This document shows, in pieces, positions 21,502 through 29,734 of a stretch of DNA of 39,548 nucleotides. The translations under genes were made by a program, and so were the position numbers. The notes under the pieces are model-generated. The model ran no database searches and had not been told where the DNA came from. It saw only the letters and a list, made by a program, of their open reading frames with translations. Source of the stretch: Thermodesulfobacteriota bacterium (GTDB lineage: Bacteria > Desulfobacterota > Desulfobulbia > Desulfobulbales > JBFMBH01); contig JBFMBH010000022.1 in the NCBI GenBank assembly GCA_040755095.1, forward strand, positions 1 through 39,548, given 5' to 3'. How positions within the stretch are numbered: the stretch's first letter is position 1; every line of letters starts with the position of its first letter.

Positions 21502-22428
21502 ATGGCGAGCGCACGGGTCACGGAGATCATGGGGCTGGTGACGAATGTCATGGAGGCCTTCACCGTGGCTCTCTTTCTGCCCCGGCCCGGGGCCGAGGGC
21601 CTGAGCCTTCACGCCTTCCACAGCTTCAGCCGGCAGATCGACCCGGAGGTGGTCATCCAGCCCGGGGAGGGCATGGTGGGCTGGGTATTCCGGGAGCAGC
21701 GGCCCATGCTCGTGAACAGCTTCGAGCGCAGCACCACCACCCTCAAGTTCTACCAGGCGGATGAAGGGATCAAATCCTTTCTCGCGGTGCCGCTGCCCGA
21801 CCGGCGAGGCGTGCTGTGCGCCGACAGCAAGAAGAGCTATCTCTTCACCGAGCGCAACGAGAAGGTCTTTGGCCAGCTTGCCTGGGCCCTGGCGGAGATC
21901 CTCCGGTTGGAGGAGGAGACGGCGGCCCTGGCCAGCTGCCGGCAGTTTCTGGGCCTGCTGCAAAGCGTGGACACGATCGTGCGGGGGGGGGGGCTGGACG
22001 GGGAGGAGCGGCTGCGGCAGGGGCTCCTGGCCCTGCTCAGGGCCACGGCGGCCGGCAGCCTGTTCTATGTCGTGCCAGGCCAGCGGATTCTGCGCATCTT
22101 CGCCGAGGGCAAGGCCGGCCATGAGGAATTCTTGTCCATCAGCCCCCGGGTCTTCGAGAATGAGGGCCTGGTGGGCTGGGTGATCAACAAGCGACGGATC
22201 CTGGTTCTCGACCACATCGTCGAAGAAGGTGGCAAGGCCTACCTCCTGCGGCGGGACGACGGCTTCGGCTCCTTCGCCAATTTCATCGGCATCCCGGTGG
22301 CCTTCAGGAAGAAGGGCGCCTTCGGCGCCGTGGCGCTCATCAACCACCGCGGCGGCTTTACCGATCACGAGATCGCCATCATGGAGATCGCCTGCCGGCA
22401 GATCGTGCAGGAAGCAACCCAGAGCTGA
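21502..22428 (+). CDS. Tandem GAF-domain protein
   Basis: A 308-residue soluble protein with two GAF-like sensory domains, about residues 1-150 and 165-305. Recurring GAF features are GEGMVGWVF and IKSFLAVPLPDRRGVLCAD in the first, and NEGLVGWVINKRRILVLDH and FIGIPVAFRKKGAFGAVALIN in the second. There is no output domain, so it probably senses a ligand or interacts with a partner. The linker is encoded by an 11-G run. GGGGAGG precedes the ATG at 21502. It ends four bases before mreB, suggesting co-transcription with the cell-shape gene. The ligand is unknown. Confidence 0.8.
   Translation: MASARVTEIMGLVTNVMEAFTVALFLPRPGAEGLSLHAFHSFSRQIDPEVVIQPGEGMVGWVFREQRPMLVNSFERSTTTLKFYQADEGIKSFLAVPLPDRRGVLCADSKKSYLFTERNEKVFGQLAWALAEILRLEEETAALASCRQFLGLLQSVDTIVRGGGLDGEERLRQGLLALLRATAAGSLFYVVPGQRILRIFAEGKAGHEEFLSISPRVFENEGLVGWVINKRRILVLDHIVEEGGKAYLLRRDDGFGSFANFIGIPVAFRKKGAFGAVALINHRGGFTDHEIAIMEIACRQIVQEATQS
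21983..21993 (+). repeat. Eleven-G homopolymer inside the GAF gene
   Basis: Eleven consecutive G residues encode Arg-Gly-Gly-Gly at residues 161-164, between the two GAF domains. Loss of one G would shift reading to a frame that stops at 22183; gain of one would stop at 22124. Either would remove the second GAF domain. Such tracts are prone to slippage, and also to sequencing error. Confidence 0.8.
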
Positions 22429-22432
22429 TTCT

Positions 22433-23548
22433 ATGTTCCGGAAGCCCCCGACCACCAGCAGCCGCATCAAGCGGGATGTCAGCCGCCGTCAGATCTCCCT
22501 GGAGAAGAAGCCCCAGGCGCCCCCGCGCCGCCGCTTCTTCAACCTGTTCACCAAGGATATGGCCATGGATCTGGGCACCGCCAATACCCTCATCTACGTG
22601 AAGGGGGAGGGCATCGTGCTGAACGAGCCGTCGGTGGTGGCCTACCACGCCGATACCAAAGAGGTGCTGGCGGTGGGACGGGAGGCCAAGAGCTACATGG
22701 GCCGCACCCCCAGAAACATCATCGCGCAGCGGCCGCTCAAGGACGGCGTCATCGCCGACTTCGAGGTCACCCGCCACATGATCCGGGAGTTCTTCCTCCG
22801 GGTCCAGCGCATGGGCCGCTTCTTCAAGCCGACGGTGGTCATCTGTGTGCCGGCCGGCATCACCCAGGTGGAGAAGCGGGCGGTGGTCGAGGCAGCGGAC
22901 GAGGCCGGGGTGGGCAAGGTCTTCCTGATCGAAGAGCCGGTGGCAGCGGCCATTGGCACGGGGCTTGATATCAGCGAGAACAAGGGCCAGATGATCATCG
23001 ATATCGGCGGCGGCACGACGGAAGTGGCGGTGCTGTCCCTGTTCTCGGTGGCGTACAGCGAATCGGTACGGGTGGCCGGGGATGAGGTCAACGAGGCCAT
23101 CATGCGCTACCTGCTCAAGAAGCATCAGCTTCTGGTGGGGGAGAACACGGCCGAGGTTTGCAAGATCAAGGCTGGCTCCGCCTTTCCCGTGGAGGGCCTG
23201 CCGGCCGGCTATCTCATCTCCGGCAAGGACGCCATCCATAACACCCCCAAGGATGTGACCCTGTCTCCGGAGGAGATCCGGGAGGCCATTGCCGAGCCGG
23301 TGGCCGCTGTGGTGGAGGCGGTGCATCGGGCCTGCGAGAAGACGCCCCCGGATCTGCTCACCGACATCCATGCCGACGGCATCCATATGGCCGGTGGCGG
23401 CTCCCTGTTGAAGGGTCTGGACGCCCTCATCACCCACGAGACCCAGATCCGCTGCCAGCTGGCGGAGGATCCCTTGACCACCATCGTCATGGGATCGGGA
23501 ATAGCCCTGGAGGATCTTGACAAATACCGTAGGGTCTTTGTCAACTAG
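22433..23548 (+). CDS. mreB: Rod shape-determining protein MreB
   Basis: Actin-like ATPase that forms membrane-associated filaments guiding lateral cell-wall synthesis. It has 371 residues. Actin-fold motifs are present: MDLGTANTLIYVKG (phosphate 1), DGVIADFEVTRHMIREF, VICVPAGITQVEKRAV, LIEEPVAAAIGTGL, IDIGGGTTEVAVLS (phosphate 2) and MAGGGSLLKGLD (adenosine). About 40 residues precede the usual start, rich in Arg, Lys and Pro and ending in RRRFFNLFTKD, which resembles the normal membrane-binding N-terminus. An ATG nearer the core (about 22558) is an alternative. mreC and mreD do not follow; a phosphatase-like gene does. Confidence 0.96.
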   Translation: MFRKPPTTSSRIKRDVSRRQISLEKKPQAPPRRRFFNLFTKDMAMDLGTANTLIYVKGEGIVLNEPSVVAYHADTKEVLAVGREAKSYMGRTPRNIIAQRPLKDGVIADFEVTRHMIREFFLRVQRMGRFFKPTVVICVPAGITQVEKRAVVEAADEAGVGKVFLIEEPVAAAIGTGLDISENKGQMIIDIGGGTTEVAVLSLFSVAYSESVRVAGDEVNEAIMRYLLKKHQLLVGENTAEVCKIKAGSAFPVEGLPAGYLISGKDAIHNTPKDVTLSPEEIREAIAEPVAAVVEAVHRACEKTPPDLLTDIHADGIHMAGGGSLLKGLDALITHETQIRCQLAEDPLTTIVMGSGIALEDLDKYRRVFVN

Positions 23549-23572
23549 GGTAGCCTCTTCCACGGGAAGGCC

Positions 23573-24341
23573 ATGGAACGGATCCGCACGACAGCCATCC
23601 GGCTGGCCCGGGAAGCCGGGGCCGAGATCCGCCGGCTCTTTGGTGCGCACCCACCAGGTGCGCCACAAAGGGGTGATCGATCTGGTCACCGAGGCGGACC
23701 TGGCGGCCGAAGCGATCATCGTCGCCGGGATCCGCCAGGCCTTTCCGGAGCACGGGATCATCTCCGAGGAGCAGGCACCGGCGGGCAGCACGGCGGGCCA
23801 TTTCTGGCTGGTCGATCCTCTGGACGGCACCGTCAACTTCGCCCATCACTTCCCCTGGTTCTGCGTCTCGGTGGCCTACGGCTGGCAGGGGAAGATCCGG
23901 GCAGGGGTGGTCTTTCATCCGATTCTGGATGAGCTGTTCTGGGCGGAGGAGGGCAGGGGCGCCTGTCTGGGGGAAAGGCCCCTGCGGGTGTCCGGCGAGA
24001 CCCGGCTGCAAGGGAGTCTGGTGGCTACTGGCTTTCCCTATGATGTCCATGAGGCTGCTGATGCCGCCATCCGACCCCTGGCCGCGGTGCTGCCCCACGT
24101 CCAGGGTGTCCGCCGGGCCGGGGCCGCGGCTCTTGATCTGGCCCAGGTGGCTGCCGGCCGGTTCGAGGCCTTCTTCGAGATCAAGCTCAAGCCCTGGGAT
24201 ACCGCGGCCGGCATGCTCCTGGTGGCCGAGGCCGGAGGAGTCTGCACCGATTTTGCCGGCCGGCCCTTTGATCCGTTCAGCACCGAGATTCTGGCTTCCA
24301 ACGGCCTGGTGCACCCCGACCTCCTGCGGCTTCTGGGCTGA
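23573..24341 (+). CDS. suhB: Inositol monophosphatase family protein, apparent frameshift
   Basis: Family members are Mg2+-dependent, Li+-sensitive phosphatases acting on inositol phosphate or related sugar phosphates; SuhB also binds NusG/ribosomal complexes in some bacteria. The first 23 residues (MERIRTTAIRLAREAGAEI onward) read from ATG 23573 and match the family's N-terminal helix. The rest (VRHKGVIDLVTEADLAAE, the metal site ISEEQ, VDPLDGTVNF and the late WDTAAGMLLVAEAGG) is in another frame. Dropping one G at 23642-23643 joins the two smoothly. It is either a recent one-base insertion or a sequence error; without it the protein would have about 255 residues. Downstream genes remain intact. 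Confidence 0.75.
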
Positions 24342-24350
24342 GGTCGAGCC

Positions 24351-25541
24351 ATGATCACACCCTGGCGCCCCGGCCTGGCCCTTCTCGACGACCTCCTGGC
24401 CGAAGGGGTGCGCCAGGGCGTCTTTCCCGGCGGGGCCTACGGGGTGGGCCAGGGGCCGCCGGCAGCGCGCCGGATCTGGCAGGGGGCGGCCGGCTGCGCC
24501 TGCCTTGCGCCCGTGCCTCTCCCCCTTATGCCGGCTGCCCTGTTTGATCTGGCCTCCCTGACCAAGCCCCTGGCCACCACCCTGCTGCTGGCCCAGGCAG
24601 TCGGCCGCCGGCAGCTGGATCTGGACACCCCCCTCGCCCATCTGCTGCTGCCGCCGCTGCCGGCCGACAAGAAGGCCATCACCGTCCGCCAGCTCCTCAG
24701 TCACTGCTCCGGGCTGCCGGCCCATCGCCCATACTACCGGGAGCTGGTGACCCAGCCGCCAGCGGCGCGGCGGCGCCGTCTTCTGGAGCTGCTCCTGGCC
24801 GAGCCGCTCCTGGCGCCACCAGGCGAGGCCACCTTGTACTCGGATTGCGGCTTTCTGCTCCTGGGCCTGCTTGTGGAGGCCTGGTGTGGCGAGTCCCTGG
24901 ATCGGGCGGTGCAGCGGCTCGTCTACCAGCCTCTGGGTCTGGAGGCGCACCTGGGCTTTCGCCCCCTGGCCCGGGATGGCCTGCTGGACCCGGCAGCGCC
25001 GGGTGCGGGCGGCCGCCAGCTGGTGGCCACCAGCCGCTGTCCCTGGCGAGGTCGGCTGTTGCAGGGCGAGGTGGAGGACGAGAACGCCCATGCCCTGGAA
25101 GGGGTGGCGGGTCATGCCGGGCTGTTCGGGGATGTGGCCGGCGTTGTGGATCTTGCCCTCATCCTGCTCGACGCCTGGCAGGGCCGGGGGGCGGGCGCCG
25201 CCTTCTTCGGTCCCGGTCTGGCCCCCTTCTTCCAGCGGGGGACAGCGCCGGCCGGCAGCACCTGGGCCTTGGGCTTCGACACCCCGTCCGACGTCGGCTC
25301 CAGTGCCGGACGCTTCCTGTCGCGGCGAAGCGCCGGTCATCTGGGCTTCACCGGGACCTCCTTCTGGATCGATCCTGATCAGGATCTGGTGGTGGTGCTC
25401 CTCACCAACCGGGTCCATCCCCGTCGGGACAACCCGGCCATCAGGGCGTTTCGGCCCCGCTTCCACGAGGCGCTCGAAGCGGCCCTGGCCCGCACGGCAG
25501 AGGGGCCGGCCACAGCCGCTCTGGCCGGAGGGCGGCCATGA
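24351..25541 (+). CDS. Beta-lactamase-family serine hydrolase
   Basis: A 396-residue class C beta-lactamase/PBP-fold protein. The nucleophile motif SLTK (Ser69, Lys72) follows FDLA, the second motif is YSDCG in place of the usual YxN, and HLGFTGTSFWIDP supplies the HxG-type third motif. Members are esterases, D-aminopeptidases or cell-wall peptidases as often as lactamases, so the substrate cannot be stated. No signal peptide is apparent, which points to a cytoplasmic esterase or peptidase rather than a periplasmic lactamase. It begins 9 bases after the phosphatase-like gene and overlaps the ABC gene start by four bases (ATGA), indicating one transcript. Confidence 0.85.
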   Translation: MITPWRPGLALLDDLLAEGVRQGVFPGGAYGVGQGPPAARRIWQGAAGCACLAPVPLPLMPAALFDLASLTKPLATTLLLAQAVGRRQLDLDTPLAHLLLPPLPADKKAITVRQLLSHCSGLPAHRPYYRELVTQPPAARRRRLLELLLAEPLLAPPGEATLYSDCGFLLLGLLVEAWCGESLDRAVQRLVYQPLGLEAHLGFRPLARDGLLDPAAPGAGGRQLVATSRCPWRGRLLQGEVEDENAHALEGVAGHAGLFGDVAGVVDLALILLDAWQGRGAGAAFFGPGLAPFFQRGTAPAGSTWALGFDTPSDVGSSAGRFLSRRSAGHLGFTGTSFWIDPDQDLVVVLLTNRVHPRRDNPAIRAFRPRFHEALEAALARTAEGPATAALAGGRP

Positions 25542-28033
25542 AGCCCGGGCAGACCGCGACCTCGGTGGTGCACCGCTCCATCTTCTCCTGGGCCTTCACC
25601 GGCAACCTCAAGATTCAGCTCCTGTTGCTTCTGGCCATCGTCATCACCGTTTTCGCCCGGGTGCTGCCGCTGGAGATGCAAAAGCGGATCATCAACGAGG
25701 CGATCGGGCTCCGGCAGTTCGATCTCCTGCTCCGCTATTGCGGCATCTACCTGGCGTCGGTGGTCCTGGCCGGCGGCCTCAAGTATGTGATCACCGGCCT
25801 GCAGTCCCTCCTGGGCGAGCGGGTGATGGCCCAGCTGCGCAAGGATCTGTATCACCATATCCTCACCCTGCCTTTGACCTTCTTCCGCAAGACCCAGCCC
25901 GGGATGGTGGTCTCGTCCCTGATCAACGAGCTCAACACCACCGGCACCTTTGCCGGCATGGCCCTGGGGGTGCCGCTGATCAACATCCTCACCCTCCTGG
26001 CCTTTGCCGGCTATCTGTTCTGGCTCCATCCGCTCCTGGCGGTCATCTCCCTGTCCATCTATCCTCTGGTTCTGGTCCTGGTGCCGCTGGTGCAGCGGGG
26101 GGCCAACCGCCTCAACAAGGAGCGGGTGGATGTCTCCCGCACCCTGGCCGACCGCATCGCCGAGAGCATCAACGGCATCCACGAGATCCAGGCCAACGCC
26201 GCCTTTGGCACCGAAAACGACAAGTTCGACCGGCTCACCGACCGGCTCCGGGGCATCCGGGTGCGGTGGAACCTGTTCCGCAACGGCGTCAAGGTCCTCA
26301 ACAACTTCCTCAACAGCCTGGGGCCGTTCCTCATCTTCATCGTCGGCGGCTACCTGGCCATGCGCGGCCAACTGGAGCTGGGCTCCCTGGTGGCCTTTCT
26401 TTCGGCCCAGGAGAAGCTCTATGACCCGTGGAAGGAGATGATCGAATTCTACGACGTCTACCAGGACGCCTCGGTGCGCCACAAGCGGGTCATGGAGGCC
26501 TTCGATGCCCAGCCGGAGTTCCGGCTGCTGCCGGGCACCGGCCAGGTGCAGTCCCTGGGCGGTGGCCTCGAGGTGCAGGAGCTGTCTTTTGTCACCCCGG
26601 ACGGCATCCGGCTGCTGGACCGGGTCTCCATGCGCCTGGCCCCTGGCGAGCATCTGGCCCTGGTGGGGTTTTCCGGCAGCGGCAAGAGCACCCTGGCCCA
26701 GTGCATCGGCCAGCTCTACCGGTATTCGGAGGGCCATGTTCTCCTGGGTGGCCAGGAGGTCGCCGAGCTGTCGAAGGCGGATCTCGCCGCCAACCTGGGC
26801 TTTGTTTCCCAGACGCCCTTCGTCTTCTCCGGCACCATCGAGGACAACCTGCTTTACGCCTGCAAGGCCTTGCGCGCCGTGACCACAAAGGGCTGCCGGC
26901 CGGAGCTCGACGACCTCATCGAGGTTCTGCAGCAGACCGGCATCTTCCTGGATGTGCTGCGCTTCGGCCTCAACACCATCATCGACCGGCAGGAGCACCA
27001 GGCCCTGGCCCAGCAGCTGGTGCGGGTGCGGGAGAGCTTCCAGTGCACCTTCGGCCAGGAGCTTGCCGCCTCGGTGGAGTTTTTTGATCAGGAGCGCTAC
27101 CTGTTCCACTCCAGCGTGGCAGACAACATCACCTTCGGCACCGCCAACCGGCAGGAGCTGGCGCCGGAGCTTCTGGCCGACAACCCGTATTTCCTGCGTT
27201 TTCTGGCCGACAACGATCTGTCGGTGCCTCTGGTGGCCCTGGCCGAGGAGCTGGCCAGCCAGACCATCAGCATCCTCGGTGAGCTGCCTGCCGACGACCT
27301 CTTTTTTGAGGAGAGTCCGCTGGCGGCCAGCGAGCTGCCCGTCTACCGCCAGCTGCTGGAGGCGCGCCGGGGCGACGCCGCGGAGCAACGGCAGCTCGTG
27401 CGTCTGGCCTTGCGCTTCATCCCGGCCCGCCACAAGATGGCCCGTCTGGGCAGCCGTCTGGAGAGCCTGATCCTCGCCAGCCGCCAACGCTTCAAGAGCG
27501 CCATCCAGCAGGACGATCCCGGAGCCTTCGCCTTCTACCAGGCCACGGAGTATATCTTTTCCCAGACGATTCAGAGCAACATCTTCTTCGGCAAGATCAA
27601 GCGAGCGACACCCCAGGTGCAGGAGAGGGTGCACCAGAGCATCATTCATCTGCTCATCGAGGAGGATCTGCTCGAGACCATCCTCCAGATCGGCATGCAG
27701 TTCCAGGTCGGCAGCAAGGGAGACAACCTGTCCGGCGGCCAGCGCCAGAAGGTGGCCATCGCCCGGGCCTTCCTCAAGCGGCCGCCGGTCCTGATCCTGG
27801 ACGAGGCGACCTCGGCCCTGGACAACAAGTCCCAGGCCCGCATCCAGCACCTGCTGGAGACCCGTTGGAAGGGCCGCTCCACCGTGATCGCCGTGGTGCA
27901 CCGGTTGGACATTGTCAAGAGCTTCGACCGGGTGGCGGTGATGAAGGCCGGCAAGGTGGTGGAGATGGGCCCCTACGATGAGCTCCTGGCCAAGAAAGGA
28001 ATCCTCTATGAGCTTGTCCACGGCAAACGGTAG
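25538..28033 (+). CDS. ABC exporter (TMD-NBD) with expanded nucleotide-binding domain
   Basis: An 831-residue half-transporter, about 230 longer than usual. Residues 1-~330 are the exporter membrane domain, with helices starting at IQLLLLLAIVITVFARVL. Walker A GFSGSGKST is at 377-385, a Q-loop segment SQTPFVFSGTIEDNLLYA near 424-440, signature LSGGQRQK at 731-738, Walker B VLILDEATSALD at 751-762 (Asp755/Glu756) and H-loop His788. About 300 residues separate Q-loop and signature, against roughly 60-70 in normal exporters. The insert contains two more copies of the post-Q-loop pattern: YLFHSSVADNITFG (~521) and YIFSQTIQSNIFFG (~672). The substrate is unknown. Its 3' end overlaps a cyclic-nucleotide-binding gene. 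Confidence 0.88.
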   Translation: MKPGQTATSVVHRSIFSWAFTGNLKIQLLLLLAIVITVFARVLPLEMQKRIINEAIGLRQFDLLLRYCGIYLASVVLAGGLKYVITGLQSLLGERVMAQLRKDLYHHILTLPLTFFRKTQPGMVVSSLINELNTTGTFAGMALGVPLINILTLLAFAGYLFWLHPLLAVISLSIYPLVLVLVPLVQRGANRLNKERVDVSRTLADRIAESINGIHEIQANAAFGTENDKFDRLTDRLRGIRVRWNLFRNGVKVLNNFLNSLGPFLIFIVGGYLAMRGQLELGSLVAFLSAQEKLYDPWKEMIEFYDVYQDASVRHKRVMEAFDAQPEFRLLPGTGQVQSLGGGLEVQELSFVTPDGIRLLDRVSMRLAPGEHLALVGFSGSGKSTLAQCIGQLYRYSEGHVLLGGQEVAELSKADLAANLGFVSQTPFVFSGTIEDNLLYACKALRAVTTKGCRPELDDLIEVLQQTGIFLDVLRFGLNTIIDRQEHQALAQQLVRVRESFQCTFGQELAASVEFFDQERYLFHSSVADNITFGTANRQELAPELLADNPYFLRFLADNDLSVPLVALAEELASQTISILGELPADDLFFEESPLAASELPVYRQLLEARRGDAAEQRQLVRLALRFIPARHKMARLGSRLESLILASRQRFKSAIQQDDPGAFAFYQATEYIFSQTIQSNIFFGKIKRATPQVQERVHQSIIHLLIEEDLLETILQIGMQFQVGSKGDNLSGGQRQKVAIARAFLKRPPVLILDEATSALDNKSQARIQHLLETRWKGRSTVIAVVHRLDIVKSFDRVAVMKAGKVVEMGPYDELLAKKGILYELVHGKR

Positions 28034-28535
28034 CAGCCAGCTGCCCAGCCAGTTCCAAAGCCATTTGGCCATCCTGCGGCAGACGCCGTTCTTCCGGGAA
28101 TGCCCCATGGAGGCCCTCAAGGTGCTGGCCTACCTGGCCACCCAGGAGGTCTTCGCCACCGGCGATTACCTGTTTGTGCAGGGGGAGGATGACGGCCGCG
28201 CCTACGTGCTGTTGGAGGGGGAGGCGCAGCTGGTCCGGGAAGCACCGGCGGGGGTGCAGCCGGTGCGGCCGGTGCTGGCGGGCGAGTTTCTGGGTGGGCT
28301 GTCCCTCCTGGGACCCCAGCCCCGGGTTCTTTCGCTGCGGGCCGAGACCGCGGTCACCTGCCTGGTGCTGAGCCGCGAGCGGTTCAGCCGCATCCTGGCC
28401 CAGATGCCGGCCATCCTGCCTCAGATCCTGAAGGCGGTGGTCGAAGGCATCCGGAACTGGGAGGAGCGTCTCCTGGTCGATGCGGCCTGTGACTGCAGCC
28501 GTTGCCGCCAGCTCCTGGGGGTCAGCCTGCTGTGA
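28008..28535 (+). CDS. Stand-alone cyclic-nucleotide-binding (Crp-type sensor) protein
   Basis: A 175-residue protein with a Crp-like beta-barrel: GDYLFVQGEDDGRAYVLLEG, PVLAGEFLGGLSLLG (the phosphate-binding-cassette region, though without the canonical Arg-Ser pattern) and a following helix. There is no helix-turn-helix, so it is a sensor or docking protein, not a DNA binder. The C-terminus carries CDCSRC (Cys161, Cys163, Cys166), possibly redox or metal related. The ATG at 28008 was preferred to one at 27978 because AAGGA lies seven bases upstream. It overlaps the ABC gene by 26 bases and ends in a GTGA overlap with the kinase gene, implying coupled synthesis. Confidence 0.8.
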   Translation: MSLSTANGSSQLPSQFQSHLAILRQTPFFRECPMEALKVLAYLATQEVFATGDYLFVQGEDDGRAYVLLEGEAQLVREAPAGVQPVRPVLAGEFLGGLSLLGPQPRVLSLRAETAVTCLVLSRERFSRILAQMPAILPQILKAVVEGIRNWEERLLVDAACDCSRCRQLLGVSLL

Positions 28536-29041
28536 GCCAGACGCCGGCGGAAAGGCGGCCCGGCCCCGGGCCAGCCGAGGCGGCGGCCCGGCCCCGGGCC
28601 AGTTTCTGCCTGGCGAATCGCCTGTCCGAGCTGTCTGTCCTGGCCCGGCAGCTGGAGGCCTTTGGCCGGGCCGGCGGCCTGTCCCGCCGCCTGGTCCTGG
28701 AGATCAATCTCGCCCTGGAGGAGCTGTTCACCAACATCGTCTCCCACGGGTTCACGGACCAGACCGAGCACTTCGTTCACTTCGACCTGACCTGCGACGA
28801 GGAGCGGGTCATCATCCGGGTGGAGGACGACGCCCCCTTTTTCGACCCGCTGGCCGCCTGCAGCCCTGACCTTTGCTGTTCCCTGGAACAGCGCCCCGTA
28901 GGCGGTCTGGGGGTCCACCTCATCCGCTGTTTCATGAACGGCCTCGTCTACGAGCGGCGGGGAGAGCGCAACATCCTGATGCTGGAAAAACGGCGGCCGG
29001 CCCCTGGCCGGCCGGAAGGAGCTCGCCATGGAGATCATTGA
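28532..29041 (+). CDS. RsbW-like anti-sigma factor / serine kinase
   Basis: A 169-residue GHKL-type ATPase. The N-box is LEINLALEELFTNIVSHGF, the G1 box is IIRVEDDAPFFDP, and the G2 region GGLGVHLIRCFMN completes the site. Proteins of this family bind a target (often a sigma factor) and phosphorylate a STAS-domain antagonist; the STAS gene follows directly. The first ~30 residues are Pro/Arg/Ala-rich. The start is GTG in a GTGA overlap with the previous stop. No sigma factor gene is in the window, so the target may be another protein, perhaps the exporter or its sensor. Confidence 0.85.
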   Translation: MSQTPAERRPGPGPAEAAARPRASFCLANRLSELSVLARQLEAFGRAGGLSRRLVLEINLALEELFTNIVSHGFTDQTEHFVHFDLTCDEERVIIRVEDDAPFFDPLAACSPDLCCSLEQRPVGGLGVHLIRCFMNGLVYERRGERNILMLEKRRPAPGRPEGARHGDH

Positions 29042-29360
29042 GGAGCGCCAGGAGGCCACCCACATCTTCCACCTCCACGGCCGACTGGACTCCCACACCG
29101 CGTCGCAGCTGGAGGACCGGCTCCAGGGCTCATTGCACGGTCAGACCCGGTCGCTGATCATCGACTGCAGCGATCTGGAATATGTCTCCAGCGCCGGCCT
29201 GCGGGTGATCCTCAAAGCCACCAAGGAGATGCAGCGCCAGGAGGGCCGCCTCATCCTCTGCGCCATGCAGGATTATGTGCGGGAGGTCTTCGATGTCTCC
29301 GGCTTTTCCACCTTCATTCCCATCGTCCCCGGGGTGACGGAGGCGCTCAGGACCCTGTGA
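29028..29360 (+). CDS. STAS-domain anti-anti-sigma factor (RsbV/SpoIIAA-like)
   Basis: A 110-residue STAS protein. The phosphorylation loop reads LEYVSSAGLRV; by alignment with DSSGLG of SpoIIAA, Ser55 is the predicted phosphosite. The preceding strand SLIIDCSDL and the late VFDVSGFSTFIPI are typical. When unphosphorylated it would bind the RsbW-like partner and release the partner's target. AAGGAG lies seven bases before the ATG, and the first 14 bases overlap the kinase gene. A matching PP2C phosphatase is encoded two genes downstream, completing the switch. Confidence 0.92.
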   Translation: MEIIEERQEATHIFHLHGRLDSHTASQLEDRLQGSLHGQTRSLIIDCSDLEYVSSAGLRVILKATKEMQRQEGRLILCAMQDYVREVFDVSGFSTFIPIVPGVTEALRTL

Positions 29361-29734
29361 CCGGAAACGACGACCGCCGGAACAGCTCCCGGCAGCCGGC
29401 CAGGCTGCCGATCATGTATGCCCGCCACCAGGAGCATCCGTACTGCTTCTACGGCGGCTTTCTGGGCAATACCAGCTCCGGCGGTCTCTATTTCGAGTCC
29501 CGCTATCCCCTGGGACCCGGCGACAGCATTGCCTTGCACGAGGCCCCCGACGGTCCCGGGAAGGAGCGGGACTTCCTTCTCGCCCCCTGTGCAGCGGAGG
29601 TCTGCTGGTGCCAGGACCTGTCCGGTCCGGCGGGGCCCCGCTACGGGATCGGGGTCCGTTTTCAGGAGCCGGCAGCCGCTGCCGACTGGGCGGCCCAGAT
29701 CCTGGACCTGGCGCCAGGCGGACAGAAGTCGTGA
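29357..29734 (+). CDS. PilZ-domain protein (probable c-di-GMP receptor)
   Basis: A 125-residue single-domain PilZ protein. The c-di-GMP-binding motifs are RNSSR-type RxxxR near residues 8-12 and NTSSGG (the D/NxSxxG motif), followed by GLYFES and the late YGIGVRFQE strand. Its start is GTG in a GTGA overlap with the STAS stop, and its own end forms another GTGA overlap with the phosphatase gene. Its position suggests c-di-GMP input into the partner switch, though direct evidence is lacking. Confidence 0.85.
   Translation: MTGNDDRRNSSRQPARLPIMYARHQEHPYCFYGGFLGNTSSGGLYFESRYPLGPGDSIALHEAPDGPGKERDFLLAPCAAEVCWCQDLSGPAGPRYGIGVRFQEPAAAADWAAQILDLAPGGQKS

Noticed and set aside
24351-25541. Calling the serine hydrolase a beta-lactamase resistance gene.
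   Set aside because: No signal peptide is visible and the second motif is YSD rather than YxN; the fold is shared by many esterases and peptidases.
25379-28120. A 913-codon minus-strand open frame opposite the ABC exporter.
   Set aside because: Shadow frame; the plus strand holds the Walker, signature and H-loop motifs.
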